Source: CAZYVU01 sp964651435 | Lineage (GTDB): Bacteria; Desulfobacterota; Syntrophorhabdia; Syntrophorhabdales; CAYQXL01 | Length of the DNA: 54,451 bases | Assembly (NCBI GenBank): GCA_964651435.1 | Contig: CAZYVU010000017.1 | Span: 1 to 54,451 of the forward strand | Direction: 5' to 3' | Part shown: piece by piece, positions 32,515-41,203 of the stretch | Numbering within the stretch: position 1 is the stretch's first letter | How the letters are laid out: every line of letters starts with the position of its first letter | The notes under the pieces: generated by a model | What the model was told of the DNA's origin: nothing | The model's input: the letters and a program-made list of their open reading frames with translations, nothing else | Databases searched by the model: none | Made by a program: the position numbers and the translations under genes

Positions 32515-32544
32515 GCCCATATGCCAGGGGGGTGAAGTGGCGCT

Positions 32545-33213
32545 ATGGCAAAACTGAATATTGCTCCCACGAAGTCGAACCTGCTGGTGTTGAAACGGCA
32601 GCTTGCCTTTGCCGAGGAAGGCTACGACCTCCTCGAACAAAAACGGCAGATCCTCATATTTGAGCTCATGAGCAGGCTCGGCCGGGCCCGGGACGCCGAA
32701 CAGAATGCGTCCGATGCCCTCCGGAGGGCCTATGCGGCGCTGCGCGAGGCTCAGCTCGACGTCGGGTCGGAGGCCATAGACCAGGCTGCCATGGCGGTGA
32801 CGATGGAGCATAACGTGGAACTTTCGGACCAGCATCTTATGGGCATGAAGATTCCACGCGTCACGGTACAGACGGAGCCCGTAAGCGTCAGCTTCGGTGT
32901 GGGAGGCACTTCGGCGAGCACGGATGCTGCAATGAGCCGGTTTATTGAAGTGCTTCCGCTGCTCGCCGAATTGGCAGAGCTGGAAAACGCCGTCATGCGG
33001 CTTGCCAGGGAGCTCCGCAAGACGCAGCGGCGGTGCAATGCGCTTTCGAAGATTTTCATGCCCGATTATCGTGAGACGATCGGGTATATTGTGGGCTCTC
33101 TGGAGGAACGGGAACGCGAGTCTTTTGTTATCTTGAAAATGATACGAGATCGCCTGGATCAGCCGTCTCCCCGAAGCGACGGGGACGGTGATGAGGGGCA
33201 GGAAGCTCGATAG
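32545..33213 (+). CDS. V/A-type ATPase subunit D (central shaft)
   Basis: A 222-residue rotor-shaft protein that turns inside the A3B3 head. It opens with MAKLNIAPTKSNLLVLKRQLAFAEEGYDLLEQKRQIL, the hallmark D-subunit start, forming one long helix, and ends with the return helix LRKTQRRCNALSKIFMPDYRETI. A run GGGGGGTGA lies about 12 bases before the ATG. It is the last ATPase gene; the FkbM gene follows after 45 bases. Confidence 0.93.
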   Translation: MAKLNIAPTKSNLLVLKRQLAFAEEGYDLLEQKRQILIFELMSRLGRARDAEQNASDALRRAYAALREAQLDVGSEAIDQAAMAVTMEHNVELSDQHLMGMKIPRVTVQTEPVSVSFGVGGTSASTDAAMSRFIEVLPLLAELAELENAVMRLARELRKTQRRCNALSKIFMPDYRETIGYIVGSLEERERESFVILKMIRDRLDQPSPRSDGDGDEGQEAR

Positions 33214-33258
33214 TGGACGCTTTGGCGGGAACGGAAGCAGAGTGCCGGGAAAGAGGGT

Positions 33259-34053
33259 ATGGAAATAATGAACCGCGATATTTCCCGCTATGCGAGGAGG
33301 CTCTGCCAGGTCCCCCAGTATCTCTGGTATTTTATTAAGTGTTTCGCTCTGTTTAAAAGGCCCCTTCGGTTCATACGGTGCTACCTGACCGTCGCCTCTC
33401 CGGCAGAAGCGGTGGTGGAGTGTCGGAGCGGGCTTAAGATTTATCTATCGGGACACCCTCACGATGTCGTCACCATATTTCTCGTTTTTGTCAGGCGGGA
33501 TTACGGCGACATCGATCCTCGAACCCCCGTCGTGGACATCGGTGCCAATATCGGGGTCTTTTCGCTCTTTGCAGCCCGGTGCGGCGCGCGAAAGGTGTAC
33601 GCTTACGAGCCGAACGGGGAGTCATTTCGGTGCCTCAAGCGGAACATCGAGGCGAACGGACTGGGGTCTCTCATTGAGGCGCGCCGTGCCGCAGTCACGG
33701 CTGTGGATGGCGACAGGGTGAGGTTTCCTCGGGAGTCAAGCCCTTACAACGCCATCATCAGAAATGAGGGCCCCGCCGACTGCGAGCTTGTCGAAACGGC
33801 CAGCCTCTCGGCCGCTCTCGCAGATGCAGAATTGGGAAGCCTGCTCAAATTGGACTGCGAGGGATCTGAGTACGACATTCTCCTGCAGCCGGACTGCGAT
33901 GCGCTCCGGAAGGTTGACCGGATCAGGATGGAGTTTCACTCCGGCCGCGTAAGGGAACTGGAGCGCGGCCTCAATAGGTGCGGCTTTCGGCAGACCCGAT
34001 GCAAGGCGGATACGGAAACGTCAGGCACGGTGTGGTACGCGAGAAAGAATTAA
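33259..34053 (+). CDS. FkbM-family methyltransferase
   Basis: A 264-residue SAM-dependent O-methyltransferase. The SAM site is VVDIGANIGVFSLFAARCG, followed by YAYEPNGESFRCLKRNIEANGL (acidic loop) and LLKLDCEGSEYDIL, the FkbM signature. FkbM enzymes typically methylate sugars of cell-surface polysaccharides. The N-terminal 70 residues hold a basic, partly hydrophobic stretch. Two starts are possible: ATG 33259, or ATG 33268, which has AAGAGGG at better spacing. It may be read through from the ATPase operon, but no functional link is evident. Confidence 0.83.
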   Translation: MEIMNRDISRYARRLCQVPQYLWYFIKCFALFKRPLRFIRCYLTVASPAEAVVECRSGLKIYLSGHPHDVVTIFLVFVRRDYGDIDPRTPVVDIGANIGVFSLFAARCGARKVYAYEPNGESFRCLKRNIEANGLGSLIEARRAAVTAVDGDRVRFPRESSPYNAIIRNEGPADCELVETASLSAALADAELGSLLKLDCEGSEYDILLQPDCDALRKVDRIRMEFHSGRVRELERGLNRCGFRQTRCKADTETSGTVWYARKN

Positions 34054-34080
34054 GGCAGACCCGCTCGGTTCATGGTTCCG

Positions 34081-34656
34081 TTATTGGAGCCTTTTCAGCG
34101 CCTCTATGATGTCTTCGGATCCAAGGACCTTTTGCAGTTTGCCGTCATTTTCTATGACGCAGGTGGGCGTTTCCCGTATTTGGTCCCGCTTCAGGTAGCT
34201 CACGAAGACGTTGAACGTGGCCCCCGTGTCAAAGGGCTTAAGTGCTATGCCCTTCTCTTTCAAGAGCGATTCCAGCTTGCCTTGATCTGCGACGCCTTTG
34301 CCGGATGCCTCCATGAGCACTGCCCTGGCGGTCAGGGCGCGGGCCAGGTCCTTCTTCTCGTTGAGCACATAGAGAAAGGATCTTGCATAGAGGGAGGAGT
34401 TCTTGTGGCCCGGGGCATCGACGAACATCACTTGTGCCGCATTGCGCTTCACCAGGTCTTTGATGACCGGTGCCAGTCTGGACTCCAGGTCCCTGCAGGA
34501 GGGGCAGAAGTAATCGGTGTAAAGCCTCACCTTAACCTTGCTGTTTGCGGCACCGAAGGAAGGGACAAGGATCCCCTCTGCCCATGCGTGGTGGGCGGGG
34601 CTTAGGGCGCAGAGCGCGAAGATGAGGAGAAATGCTGTGACCAATAAGGGGCGCAT
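34081..34656 (-). CDS. Exported thioredoxin-fold protein (DsbA/DsbG-like)
   Basis: A 191-residue periplasmic protein with a signal peptide (MRPLLVTAFLLIFALC..AWA). The active-site motif is FCPSC near residue 50 in YTDYFCPSCRDLESRL, with the cis-proline in TPTCVI and an inserted helical region, as in DsbA-like disulfide oxidoreductases. It probably makes or isomerises disulfides in exported proteins. The CPSC dipeptide differs from DsbA's CPHC, so redox properties cannot be assumed. No clear Shine-Dalgarno precedes the ATG. Confidence 0.8.
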   Translation of the reverse strand: MRPLLVTAFLLIFALCALSPAHHAWAEGILVPSFGAANSKVKVRLYTDYFCPSCRDLESRLAPVIKDLVKRNAAQVMFVDAPGHKNSSLYARSFLYVLNEKKDLARALTARAVLMEASGKGVADQGKLESLLKEKGIALKPFDTGATFNVFVSYLKRDQIRETPTCVIENDGKLQKVLGSEDIIEALKRLQ

Positions 34657-34778
34657 AGGCTACGTCAAGGAGCATACCACAGCCGGTGGCCGATTGCCAG
34701 CGCCGTGGTTCTGTCTGTGCAGCACTGTCGCCGGCGCGGATGGTCATTTCTCGTTGCCCGGAAGGGGGAAATAGTGGT

Positions 34779-35612
34779 ATGAATAGCAAGGAAGGGAGCG
34801 CAGTGTTGGACCTTGAATATCTTATGGAAGACGCCGGGGAGGCCCTTCGCCTGGATTCCAAGACGGACGTGGAAATGGTGGCGAAGCAGGCGGTCTGGGC
34901 GGGGCTCGAACCCGGTATGTCCGTTGCCGACGTCTGCTGCGGACCGGGAAAGACGACATGGGCCCTCAGCCGTATTGTATCCCCCTCGGGGTCGGTGACG
35001 GGCATCGATGGGTCGCCGGGCAGGCTCGACTATGCGAGGCGGAACTATGCCGGCCATGGAATAGACTTCGTCTGTGCCGACATAACGAAACCCTTGCACC
35101 ACCTTGGGCTCTTCGATTTTGTCTGGGTTCGCTTTGTACTGGAGTACCACCGGGCGCAGAGTTTTGAGATTGTGAGCAACATCTCACAGATAGTGAAGCC
35201 GGGCGGAATACTGTGTCTCATTGACCTCGACCACAACTGCCTGAGCCATTACGGCCTCTCCGAGCGCTTGGAGCGCACGCTTTTCAGTTTCTTCAAGGCC
35301 CTTGAGGAGAAAGGCAACTTTGATCCCTACGCGGGCCGGAGGCAGTATGCCTATCTGTACAGGCTGGGATATGGCGAAATAAGGGTCGATGTAGCGGCCT
35401 ATCACCTCATCTATGGGGAATTGAAGGACGGCGACGCCGTCAACTGGCTCAAGAAGATCGAAGTGGCATCGCGCAACGTGGGTTATCGCTTTGACGAATA
35501 CGAGGGCGGCTACAAAGAATTCCTGGAGGAGTTCAGGCGGTTCTTTTCCGATCCCGGAAGGCTGACCTACACGCCGGCAATACTTGTGAGCGGGCGAAAG
35601 CCGTACCGCTAA
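34779..35612 (+). CDS. Class I SAM-dependent methyltransferase
   Basis: A 277-residue protein with a standard SAM fold: VADVCCGPGKTTWALSRIV (motif I), VTGIDGSPGRLDYARRN (motif II), IDFVCADITK, and FDFVWVRFVLEYH plus KPGGILCLIDLD (post-I and later blocks). The substrate is unknown; a small molecule is likelier than RNA or DNA given the Methyltransf_11/25-like layout. ATG 34779 has GAAGGGGG about 9 bases upstream; the frame is open 31 codons further without support. Its stop overlaps the stop of the convergent HD-GYP gene (CTAA shared). Confidence 0.8.
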   Translation: MNSKEGSAVLDLEYLMEDAGEALRLDSKTDVEMVAKQAVWAGLEPGMSVADVCCGPGKTTWALSRIVSPSGSVTGIDGSPGRLDYARRNYAGHGIDFVCADITKPLHHLGLFDFVWVRFVLEYHRAQSFEIVSNISQIVKPGGILCLIDLDHNCLSHYGLSERLERTLFSFFKALEEKGNFDPYAGRRQYAYLYRLGYGEIRVDVAAYHLIYGELKDGDAVNWLKKIEVASRNVGYRFDEYEGGYKEFLEEFRRFFSDPGRLTYTPAILVSGRKPYR

Positions 35613-37552
35613 CCGGACAATCCCGACGGTTCTTGGCCTCCTTCCTTGTCCCCGTCCACTCCCCTGTTTAGGTGTGCCAGGAAGGCGTCGACAATTGCGC
35701 TGTCGAAGTGCCTGTTCTTCTCCGACTCCAAGATGGATAAGGCCTCCTCCAGGGGCATGGGATCACGGTAGTGCCGCTTTGCCGTGATGGCCTCGAAGAC
35801 GTCGGCTACGGCAAGGATTCTGGCCCCTATCGGTATATCCTCGCCCTTCAATCCCCGCGGGTATCCCGTGCCGTCCCACTTTTCGTGATGCGCCTCAGCG
35901 ATCTCCGGGACCTGGCTGTAGATGCCGGCAAAATTGACCTGATCGAGAATCCTCCTTGTTTTTTCTGAGTGGGTCTTTATCTCCTCTCGTTCGTCAAACG
36001 TGAGCGGCCCCTTCTTTTTTAGGATGCTGTCGTCGATGCCGATCTTACCGTAGTCGTGAAGCAGCGAGGCGACGCGGATCATGTCACAGAAGTCCTTGGG
36101 CATCTGAAGCTCGGTGCAGATGCCTGCCGCATAGTCGGTCACCTTCTGGGAATGGCCTGCCGTGAGGGGGTCCCTGGCGTCGATGCTCGATGCCAATACC
36201 CGGAGGATGGACTGGAACTGGCGCTCCCGTTCTTCCAGAAGCATAGCGTTGTGGATCGATATGCCGATCTCCGGCGCAATGCCCATGAGAAGGTTCATGT
36301 CGCTCTGAACGAGGGGCCTCTTCGTCATCAGGTTATCGACGGCAAGGATGCCCAGAGACTCATCGACGTATACGATGGGGCAGCAGACGAATGATTTGCT
36401 CCCCATCTGCCGCGCAAACTCCATGCTTCTGGGGGAGAGGTCCTCCTTGATCTCGTCGAGGTTGTTGATGAGAAAGGGTTTCTGCTCCCGGAAAGAGACG
36501 ACGAAGACCCCTCTGGACTCGGGCTTGTCCAGATGGAAGCTAATTCCTTTGATGATGTCCATTTGTTCGGCGCTGTATCCGAAGCCCGCCCTGAACTGGA
36601 GCCTCGTCTTTTCCCTGTTTGCGAGCAGGATGAGCCCCCGGTCGTAATCGAGCCGCTTCTGCAGCACCGAAGCGGCCTGATGGAGGATGCCCTCTATGTC
36701 CGTTCTCCTGCTCAGCGCCAGGCCGATTTCGTTGATAAGGAGCGCGTTGTTGTAGTTCACGTTGATCTGCTCCATGAGCGTGTCGGTGGAGGCCCTTAGG
36801 TTGTCGATGGCGGCCGTCAGCTCGCGACGCTCTATGGCTGAGGAATAGAGGGTTAGGGAGAGGGTGATGAAGAGCGAGAGTGGGAGGGCGGCGGCGAGGT
36901 ACGAACCAAGGCCGAGCATATAGAGCGCTCCACAGAGAACAAACAGGGCCGCCCCGGCAATGTTTCTCATCTTTTTCCAGAAGCTGGAGCTCATCTCCTG
37001 CCAGGAGATAATGTACCGGCACGCCTTTCCGCCCTCAAAGATGCACTCGGGGTGCTCTATCCGGGGCAGCCTGTAGTTGAAGACGGTGGCCACGGCCTCG
37101 AAGTATCCGATCCTGTTTTCGCACTGAAAGCGTTTTTCCGTTACCCCTTCGTTGGGCGTGACGGTTATCTCCACGCGGTTGGGTCCCACCCTGACGGCAT
37201 CGAACCGTGAAGACCGGACGAAGTTGCGAGCCGTTTTGCCGATCATCTCGTAGACCTTGGCGGGGCCTACGAAACCGAGGGCGTATTGCCGGACGAGACC
37301 CGATGTGTCCGGCGATGCCGAATAGCGGCCTGCCTCCCTGGCGATGCCGGGATTGTTGGTGACCCTGACGATGCGTTCATAAAAGCGGTCGATCTGGTCC
37401 TGGCGGAACCAGTGACCCTCATCCTCGACCTGGTAGGGCTCCATGCCGGCGTAGGAGAGAAGCTCCCCTACGTCTACGTAACTGTAATTTCGTCGTATGA
37501 ACTTGAGGTAGGTGGATATGATGCGGCTGTTATAGAGCGGAAGATCTTCCAT
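35609..37552 (-). CDS. V4R/HNOB-like sensor - GAF - HD-GYP phosphodiesterase
   Basis: A 647-residue signalling protein likely to hydrolyse cyclic di-GMP. Residues 1-190 resemble a V4R/heme-NO-binding-associated sensor (CRYIISW near the end). Two hydrophobic segments lie near 200-235. A GAF domain spans about 275-430 (YDRGLILLANRE, LGILAVDN). The HD-GYP domain follows from about 455: DARDPLTAGHSQKVTDYA, SLLHDYGKIGI, HHEKWDGTGYPRGLKGEDIPIGARIL and DVFEAITAKRHYR, with all metal-binding His/Asp visible. Residue count and motif order fit active HD-GYP enzymes. It lies 45 bases downstream of the PilZ fusion gene on the same strand, so receptor and phosphodiesterase are probably co-expressed. Confidence 0.88.
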   Translation of the reverse strand: MEDLPLYNSRIISTYLKFIRRNYSYVDVGELLSYAGMEPYQVEDEGHWFRQDQIDRFYERIVRVTNNPGIAREAGRYSASPDTSGLVRQYALGFVGPAKVYEMIGKTARNFVRSSRFDAVRVGPNRVEITVTPNEGVTEKRFQCENRIGYFEAVATVFNYRLPRIEHPECIFEGGKACRYIISWQEMSSSFWKKMRNIAGAALFVLCGALYMLGLGSYLAAALPLSLFITLSLTLYSSAIERRELTAAIDNLRASTDTLMEQINVNYNNALLINEIGLALSRRTDIEGILHQAASVLQKRLDYDRGLILLANREKTRLQFRAGFGYSAEQMDIIKGISFHLDKPESRGVFVVSFREQKPFLINNLDEIKEDLSPRSMEFARQMGSKSFVCCPIVYVDESLGILAVDNLMTKRPLVQSDMNLLMGIAPEIGISIHNAMLLEERERQFQSILRVLASSIDARDPLTAGHSQKVTDYAAGICTELQMPKDFCDMIRVASLLHDYGKIGIDDSILKKKGPLTFDEREEIKTHSEKTRRILDQVNFAGIYSQVPEIAEAHHEKWDGTGYPRGLKGEDIPIGARILAVADVFEAITAKRHYRDPMPLEEALSILESEKNRHFDSAIVDAFLAHLNRGVDGDKEGGQEPSGLSG

Positions 37553-37597
37553 CGTCAGGATGTGTCGGCCTCTCCGTCTCTCTGTGTCGGCCTCGCG

Positions 37598-39649
37598 TCA
37601 CCGTTCACGCGCGGACCCGTGGCGTAAGAGCTTTGCCGTATATTCAAGGTACTGGTCTCCGTATTGTGTGTTGACAACCCAAAGGTTGTACGTTTTCTCC
37701 ATTGGAACGAACTGCTTCGTGCCGTAATCGGCAGGATAGATGAGAACGGGGAACTCTCCATCTTCATAGTATAGAGCCAACCGCGAGAGATGTGAATAGA
37801 GGACTTCGCGGGACAACTCGTCGGGCTCCAGGACAAAGATGTGGACGCAGTTGGTGAGGCTTGAAAGGTTAAGCCCCGTGTCGGAGGCCATGACCATGAC
37901 GACGGCCTTCAGCTCCCCTGCCTTCCTGATTGCGTAGATGTGCCTTTTGCGGCTGAACCCGAGGGCCTCGTAATCTTGTCCGAGGCTGTCGCCCTCCAGC
38001 ATGTGGGGCTCCAGGTCGAGGGCGTTGAGCATGAGGCCCCCGGAATGGAAGTCGTAAAAATTGCGGAGCTCCATAAGGTCCTGAACCTCCACGTCTTTCA
38101 GCTCCCATTCCGCCGCTTCGTTGCAGGTAAAGGACCCTTTAAAATGGAAATACATGAAGGGATCGATGGAGCAGCCGTTTTTGTTGTTGAGGTGGGACTC
38201 AAATCCCCCAAAGATGCGGTTGGGAAACTTGTTTTCGGGCCGAAAGTAGCACATGACGAAGTCCATGTGGGTTGAATAAAGGTGGTGATAATCGTATATG
38301 TAGCGGCCCAACTGCTCCAGCACCCCTATCCCCGCATTTGTGCCCGGAACGGCTGCGTGATGATGGATGAGCCAGGTGTTCTCGAAGAAGCGGATCATAG
38401 CTATGTGGCCGCCGATGAGTCCCTTGTCCCGCTGGATGAAATGACGGGCGATGGAGGGGCTGCCGAGATAAAGCTTCTCGTATGTTTCCTTGAATTTTTC
38501 TTTGTTCGTGTAGATAGACATGTACTTTCTCGGATAGACAAAGCCCGTCTCGAAGAGGAGCTGCCACAGTTCGTCGAGTTCTACGGGGGTGCATACAAAA
38601 AACCGCCGGTCCGACACCCGGTGGAGCAGCGCCGAAAGGTTGACCTGGTCCCTCGTCTCCATGTCGAGGATAGAAAGACCGTACCGGGCATATTCCGCCT
38701 TTCCCTCATCTGCGCTAACGTCCTTGTAAACCACCTGTGCCTTACAGGTGATGGAAAAGTCCCTCGCAATTTCAATGTGCAGCTCCGGGATTATAAGCCC
38801 CGAAAAGAGGGTCGATGTCTGGTGGTACTCCTGCACTGAGATGCCGGAGCATGAAAGGTCATCCACTTCGGCAGATACAAGCCTCTTTGTGAGAGGATGC
38901 CGAAAGACGATGTGGGGGGGCGGGATGAGCTTTTGGCGGGGGCTGGGAAAGTAGTCCGGTCTGAACCGACGGATGTGGGGTGCTACCTGTTCCAGCACGA
39001 AGACCCGTGTTCGCTTGTTGGCCGTTTTTCTGATGATGCGGCAGTCGCCCGAATAGACGACGGTGTCGCCGTCGCGGAAGATAACGTAGACCGTGCTGTC
39101 CGCGTGGATCCACTGGAAGGTCTGCGGCGGCGGGGCGGAAACCTCGACGCTGAAGGAGACTGCGCTGAATTCGAGAAGTCGGCCCGAGAAGATGATCCCG
39201 TCCTGTATGAGCTGTGCACCTATGCCCTGATCCTGGCAGGAGTGGCGTTTTGTCCTCCTCGACGTAACCTCGTAGGAGACTTCGGGCAGTATAAAGGTAA
39301 TACCCTTGTTGTCGATCGTCTTGACGTCTGCCTTTACGAGCACTACCTTTGCGTTCTTGACAAGAAGGAAGTGGATGAACTTGTAGGAGCCGATGTTGGC
39401 CAGAAGGGCCACGTCGCTCACCCAGGTGCACCGGAGGGTTGTCTCCAGGCAAGGCTGGGGGCGGGCTTCGATGGAGATGACCTGGCCGTACCGCGAATGC
39501 TTGAGGTTGACGAGAATGGTCCCGTCCTGGAAGTTCAGATAGTTAAGCGCATTAACCAGCCGCCTTCGGCTGAATCTGGTCCCTTCTTCCAGTTGGTTCT
39601 CGAGGTCGACGTTGCGAAAAAGCTGAAAGAGGTCTTCGACGTTGTTCAA
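37598..39649 (-). CDS. PilZ-domain / acyltransferase-like fusion protein
   Basis: About 683 residues from the proposed TTG start. The N-terminal third contains a PilZ-like domain with TSRRTKR and a degenerate second motif. A second, clearer PilZ domain lies in the middle, with VDDLSCSGISV (DxSxxG). From about residue 370 a GNAT-like or N-acyltransferase-like region follows (PRKYMSIYTNKEKFKE..; RHFIQRDKGLIGGHIAMIRFFENTWLIHHHAA). This suggests an acyltransferase gated by cyclic di-GMP; the substrate is unknown. The open frame begins at TTG 39787, but that TTG is the -35 box of the promoter, so the true start must be downstream. TTG 39649 after GAAGAAGGG is the first in-frame candidate, and is uncertain. 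Confidence 0.75.
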   Translation of the reverse strand: MNNVEDLFQLFRNVDLENQLEEGTRFSRRRLVNALNYLNFQDGTILVNLKHSRYGQVISIEARPQPCLETTLRCTWVSDVALLANIGSYKFIHFLLVKNAKVVLVKADVKTIDNKGITFILPEVSYEVTSRRTKRHSCQDQGIGAQLIQDGIIFSGRLLEFSAVSFSVEVSAPPPQTFQWIHADSTVYVIFRDGDTVVYSGDCRIIRKTANKRTRVFVLEQVAPHIRRFRPDYFPSPRQKLIPPPHIVFRHPLTKRLVSAEVDDLSCSGISVQEYHQTSTLFSGLIIPELHIEIARDFSITCKAQVVYKDVSADEGKAEYARYGLSILDMETRDQVNLSALLHRVSDRRFFVCTPVELDELWQLLFETGFVYPRKYMSIYTNKEKFKETYEKLYLGSPSIARHFIQRDKGLIGGHIAMIRFFENTWLIHHHAAVPGTNAGIGVLEQLGRYIYDYHHLYSTHMDFVMCYFRPENKFPNRIFGGFESHLNNKNGCSIDPFMYFHFKGSFTCNEAAEWELKDVEVQDLMELRNFYDFHSGGLMLNALDLEPHMLEGDSLGQDYEALGFSRKRHIYAIRKAGELKAVVMVMASDTGLNLSSLTNCVHIFVLEPDELSREVLYSHLSRLALYYEDGEFPVLIYPADYGTKQFVPMEKTYNLWVVNTQYGDQYLEYTAKLLRHGSARER

Positions 39650-39758
39650 ACCCTTCTTCTGTGCCGGCGATTCATCGTGAGTAATAGTGACCCTCTGTCG
39701 TGAAGGAGTCTCTGTACCAGTCTCTTCCCCGGTTGCTTGCGCCCAATCCCTGGCTCTG

Positions 39759-39787
39759 CTTATAACACGCGGTGCAAGGCCTGTCAA
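39759..39787 (-). promoter_or_regulatory. Promoter of the PilZ/HD-GYP operon
   Basis: On the minus strand, a perfect TTGACA (39782-39787), a 17-nt spacer and TATAAG (39759-39764, 5/6) put the start near 39752. It rules out translation from the upstream part of the open frame. Confidence 0.65.
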
Positions 39788-39806
39788 TGGAAATGGGCCA
39801 TTTCCC

Positions 39807-39836
39807 TTGACACGATAGGGAGGGGGTAGTTAGAAT
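39807..39836 (+). promoter_or_regulatory. Promoter of the tolC-macA efflux operon
   Basis: A perfect TTGACA (39807-39812), an 18-nt spacer and TAGAAT (39831-39836, 5/6). It is divergent from the PilZ promoter with only 19 bases between the two -35 boxes, so one regulator could govern both. Confidence 0.62.
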
Positions 39837-39918
39837 AAGCCTTGACCCAGAGAATTCCTTTCGTGTGGTATGTTCGAAAATCCCGGCCTTGGACTTTGGG
39901 TCTATGTCCCACGAGATC

Positions 39919-41202
39919 ATGAAAAAGCTGCTTTCCGTTGCATTCCTGTGCCTTCTTCTTTGGGCTCCCGAGGTTCTCTACGGTATAACCCTCGATGAAG
40001 CCGTCGACCGCGCCCTCGGCGTATCCTATCCCGTAAAGGAGCAGGACGAAATCGTGAAGCGGTCCCGTTTCTCCTACTTTTCCACCATCGATCCCTATCT
40101 CCCCAGGCTGGATACGACGACGGGCTACTCGCGGTATCTGAACCGCTCCATCAACGCACCGGTCGTCGGATCGACGACTTTTCTAACGACGGGCAGGGAT
40201 GTATTCTCCTTTGTGGGTGCCCTTTCATATCGGCTTTTTGACGGGGGCCAAAGGTATGCGCAGCGAAAGGGGGCGTTCTCAATCGTCGAAAGAGAGACGG
40301 AGCGGCTCAAGGGCGTCAAGGTGGAGATTGTCTATGCCATCAAAAGCAGCTTCTTTAACGCCCTGGGAAAGAGGGATGTGGTAGAGCGCCGGAGGGAGAC
40401 CCTGGCCGTCAACGAGCGCATCCATGGTCTGACGAAAGCCCGGTATGTGGAGGGCGTGGCAAAGAAGAGCGAGGTGCTTCAGGCGGAGGTGAGGGTCTCG
40501 ACGGTCCGCATCGATCTGGCCAACGCTGTCATGGAATACGAAAAGGCGCTGGAAGACCTGAAGTCGCTCCTTCTGTACCAGGTCCTGGAGACAATCTCTT
40601 TAGAGGGAGAGCTGAAGGAGCCTGCGGCCGTTTTCGACGCGAGGCAGATCGTGGAGCGGGCGCTGGCGATGAGGCCCGACGTGACGGCCCAGATCAAGGA
40701 GATCGACCGGCTCAACATGGCATACGAGGATAAGAAATCGGTATGGTGGCCCAAGCTTGACGCCCAGCTCGTTCAAACGAGGACCGATAAGGCCTTTTTT
40801 GCGGAGAACAGGGACGATACGTTCGGGCTCAGCCTCACCTACCCGCTTTTCGATGGGGTGGGGCGCTACTATAACATGCAGGCGGCAAAGAGCGATGTGG
40901 ATGCGGCAAAGTACAAGCTGAACGAGACGAGGCGGAGTGCCGAGCTGGAGATCGTCAAGGCGCTCAAAGACTTCGAACAGGCGAAGCAGGACGTCCGGTC
41001 GTACCGGGAGCTTCTTCGTGAGGCGGTCTCCAATTTCGACCAGGCCTACGGCGAGTACAGGGTCGGCAAGGGGGACATCCTGACGGTCCTCCAAACGGAG
41101 CGCGACCTTGCCAGGGCCAAGGAAAACCTTGTCGTCGCCCTCTATGCCGCCAATAATTCGTTGGCCAATGTGGAGCGCAGGGCCTATCTGACGGACAAAT
41201 GA
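39919..41202 (+). CDS. TolC-family outer-membrane efflux channel
   Basis: 427 residues from this start. The signal peptide is MKKLLSVAFLCLLLWAPEVLYG. Two repeats of the outer-membrane efflux protein domain follow, dominated by long amphipathic helices; LTLxEAVxRAL appears as ITLDEAVDRAL, and GLSLTYPLFDGVGRYYNM marks the second strand pair. TolC proteins form the trimeric exit duct for tripartite pumps. The adaptor gene starts right after the stop. An ATG at 39904 would add five residues before the signal peptide; neither start has a strong Shine-Dalgarno. Confidence 0.9.
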   Translation: MKKLLSVAFLCLLLWAPEVLYGITLDEAVDRALGVSYPVKEQDEIVKRSRFSYFSTIDPYLPRLDTTTGYSRYLNRSINAPVVGSTTFLTTGRDVFSFVGALSYRLFDGGQRYAQRKGAFSIVERETERLKGVKVEIVYAIKSSFFNALGKRDVVERRRETLAVNERIHGLTKARYVEGVAKKSEVLQAEVRVSTVRIDLANAVMEYEKALEDLKSLLLYQVLETISLEGELKEPAAVFDARQIVERALAMRPDVTAQIKEIDRLNMAYEDKKSVWWPKLDAQLVQTRTDKAFFAENRDDTFGLSLTYPLFDGVGRYYNMQAAKSDVDAAKYKLNETRRSAELEIVKALKDFEQAKQDVRSYRELLREAVSNFDQAYGEYRVGKGDILTVLQTERDLARAKENLVVALYAANNSLANVERRAYLTDK

Positions 41203-41203
41203 G

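Noticed and set aside
31561..32835. 424-codon open frame on the minus strand
   Set aside because: Antisense to ATPase subunits B and D, which have complete family motifs.
39785..39787. TTG 39787 as start of the PilZ gene
   Set aside because: It is the -35 box of a near-consensus promoter driving that gene.
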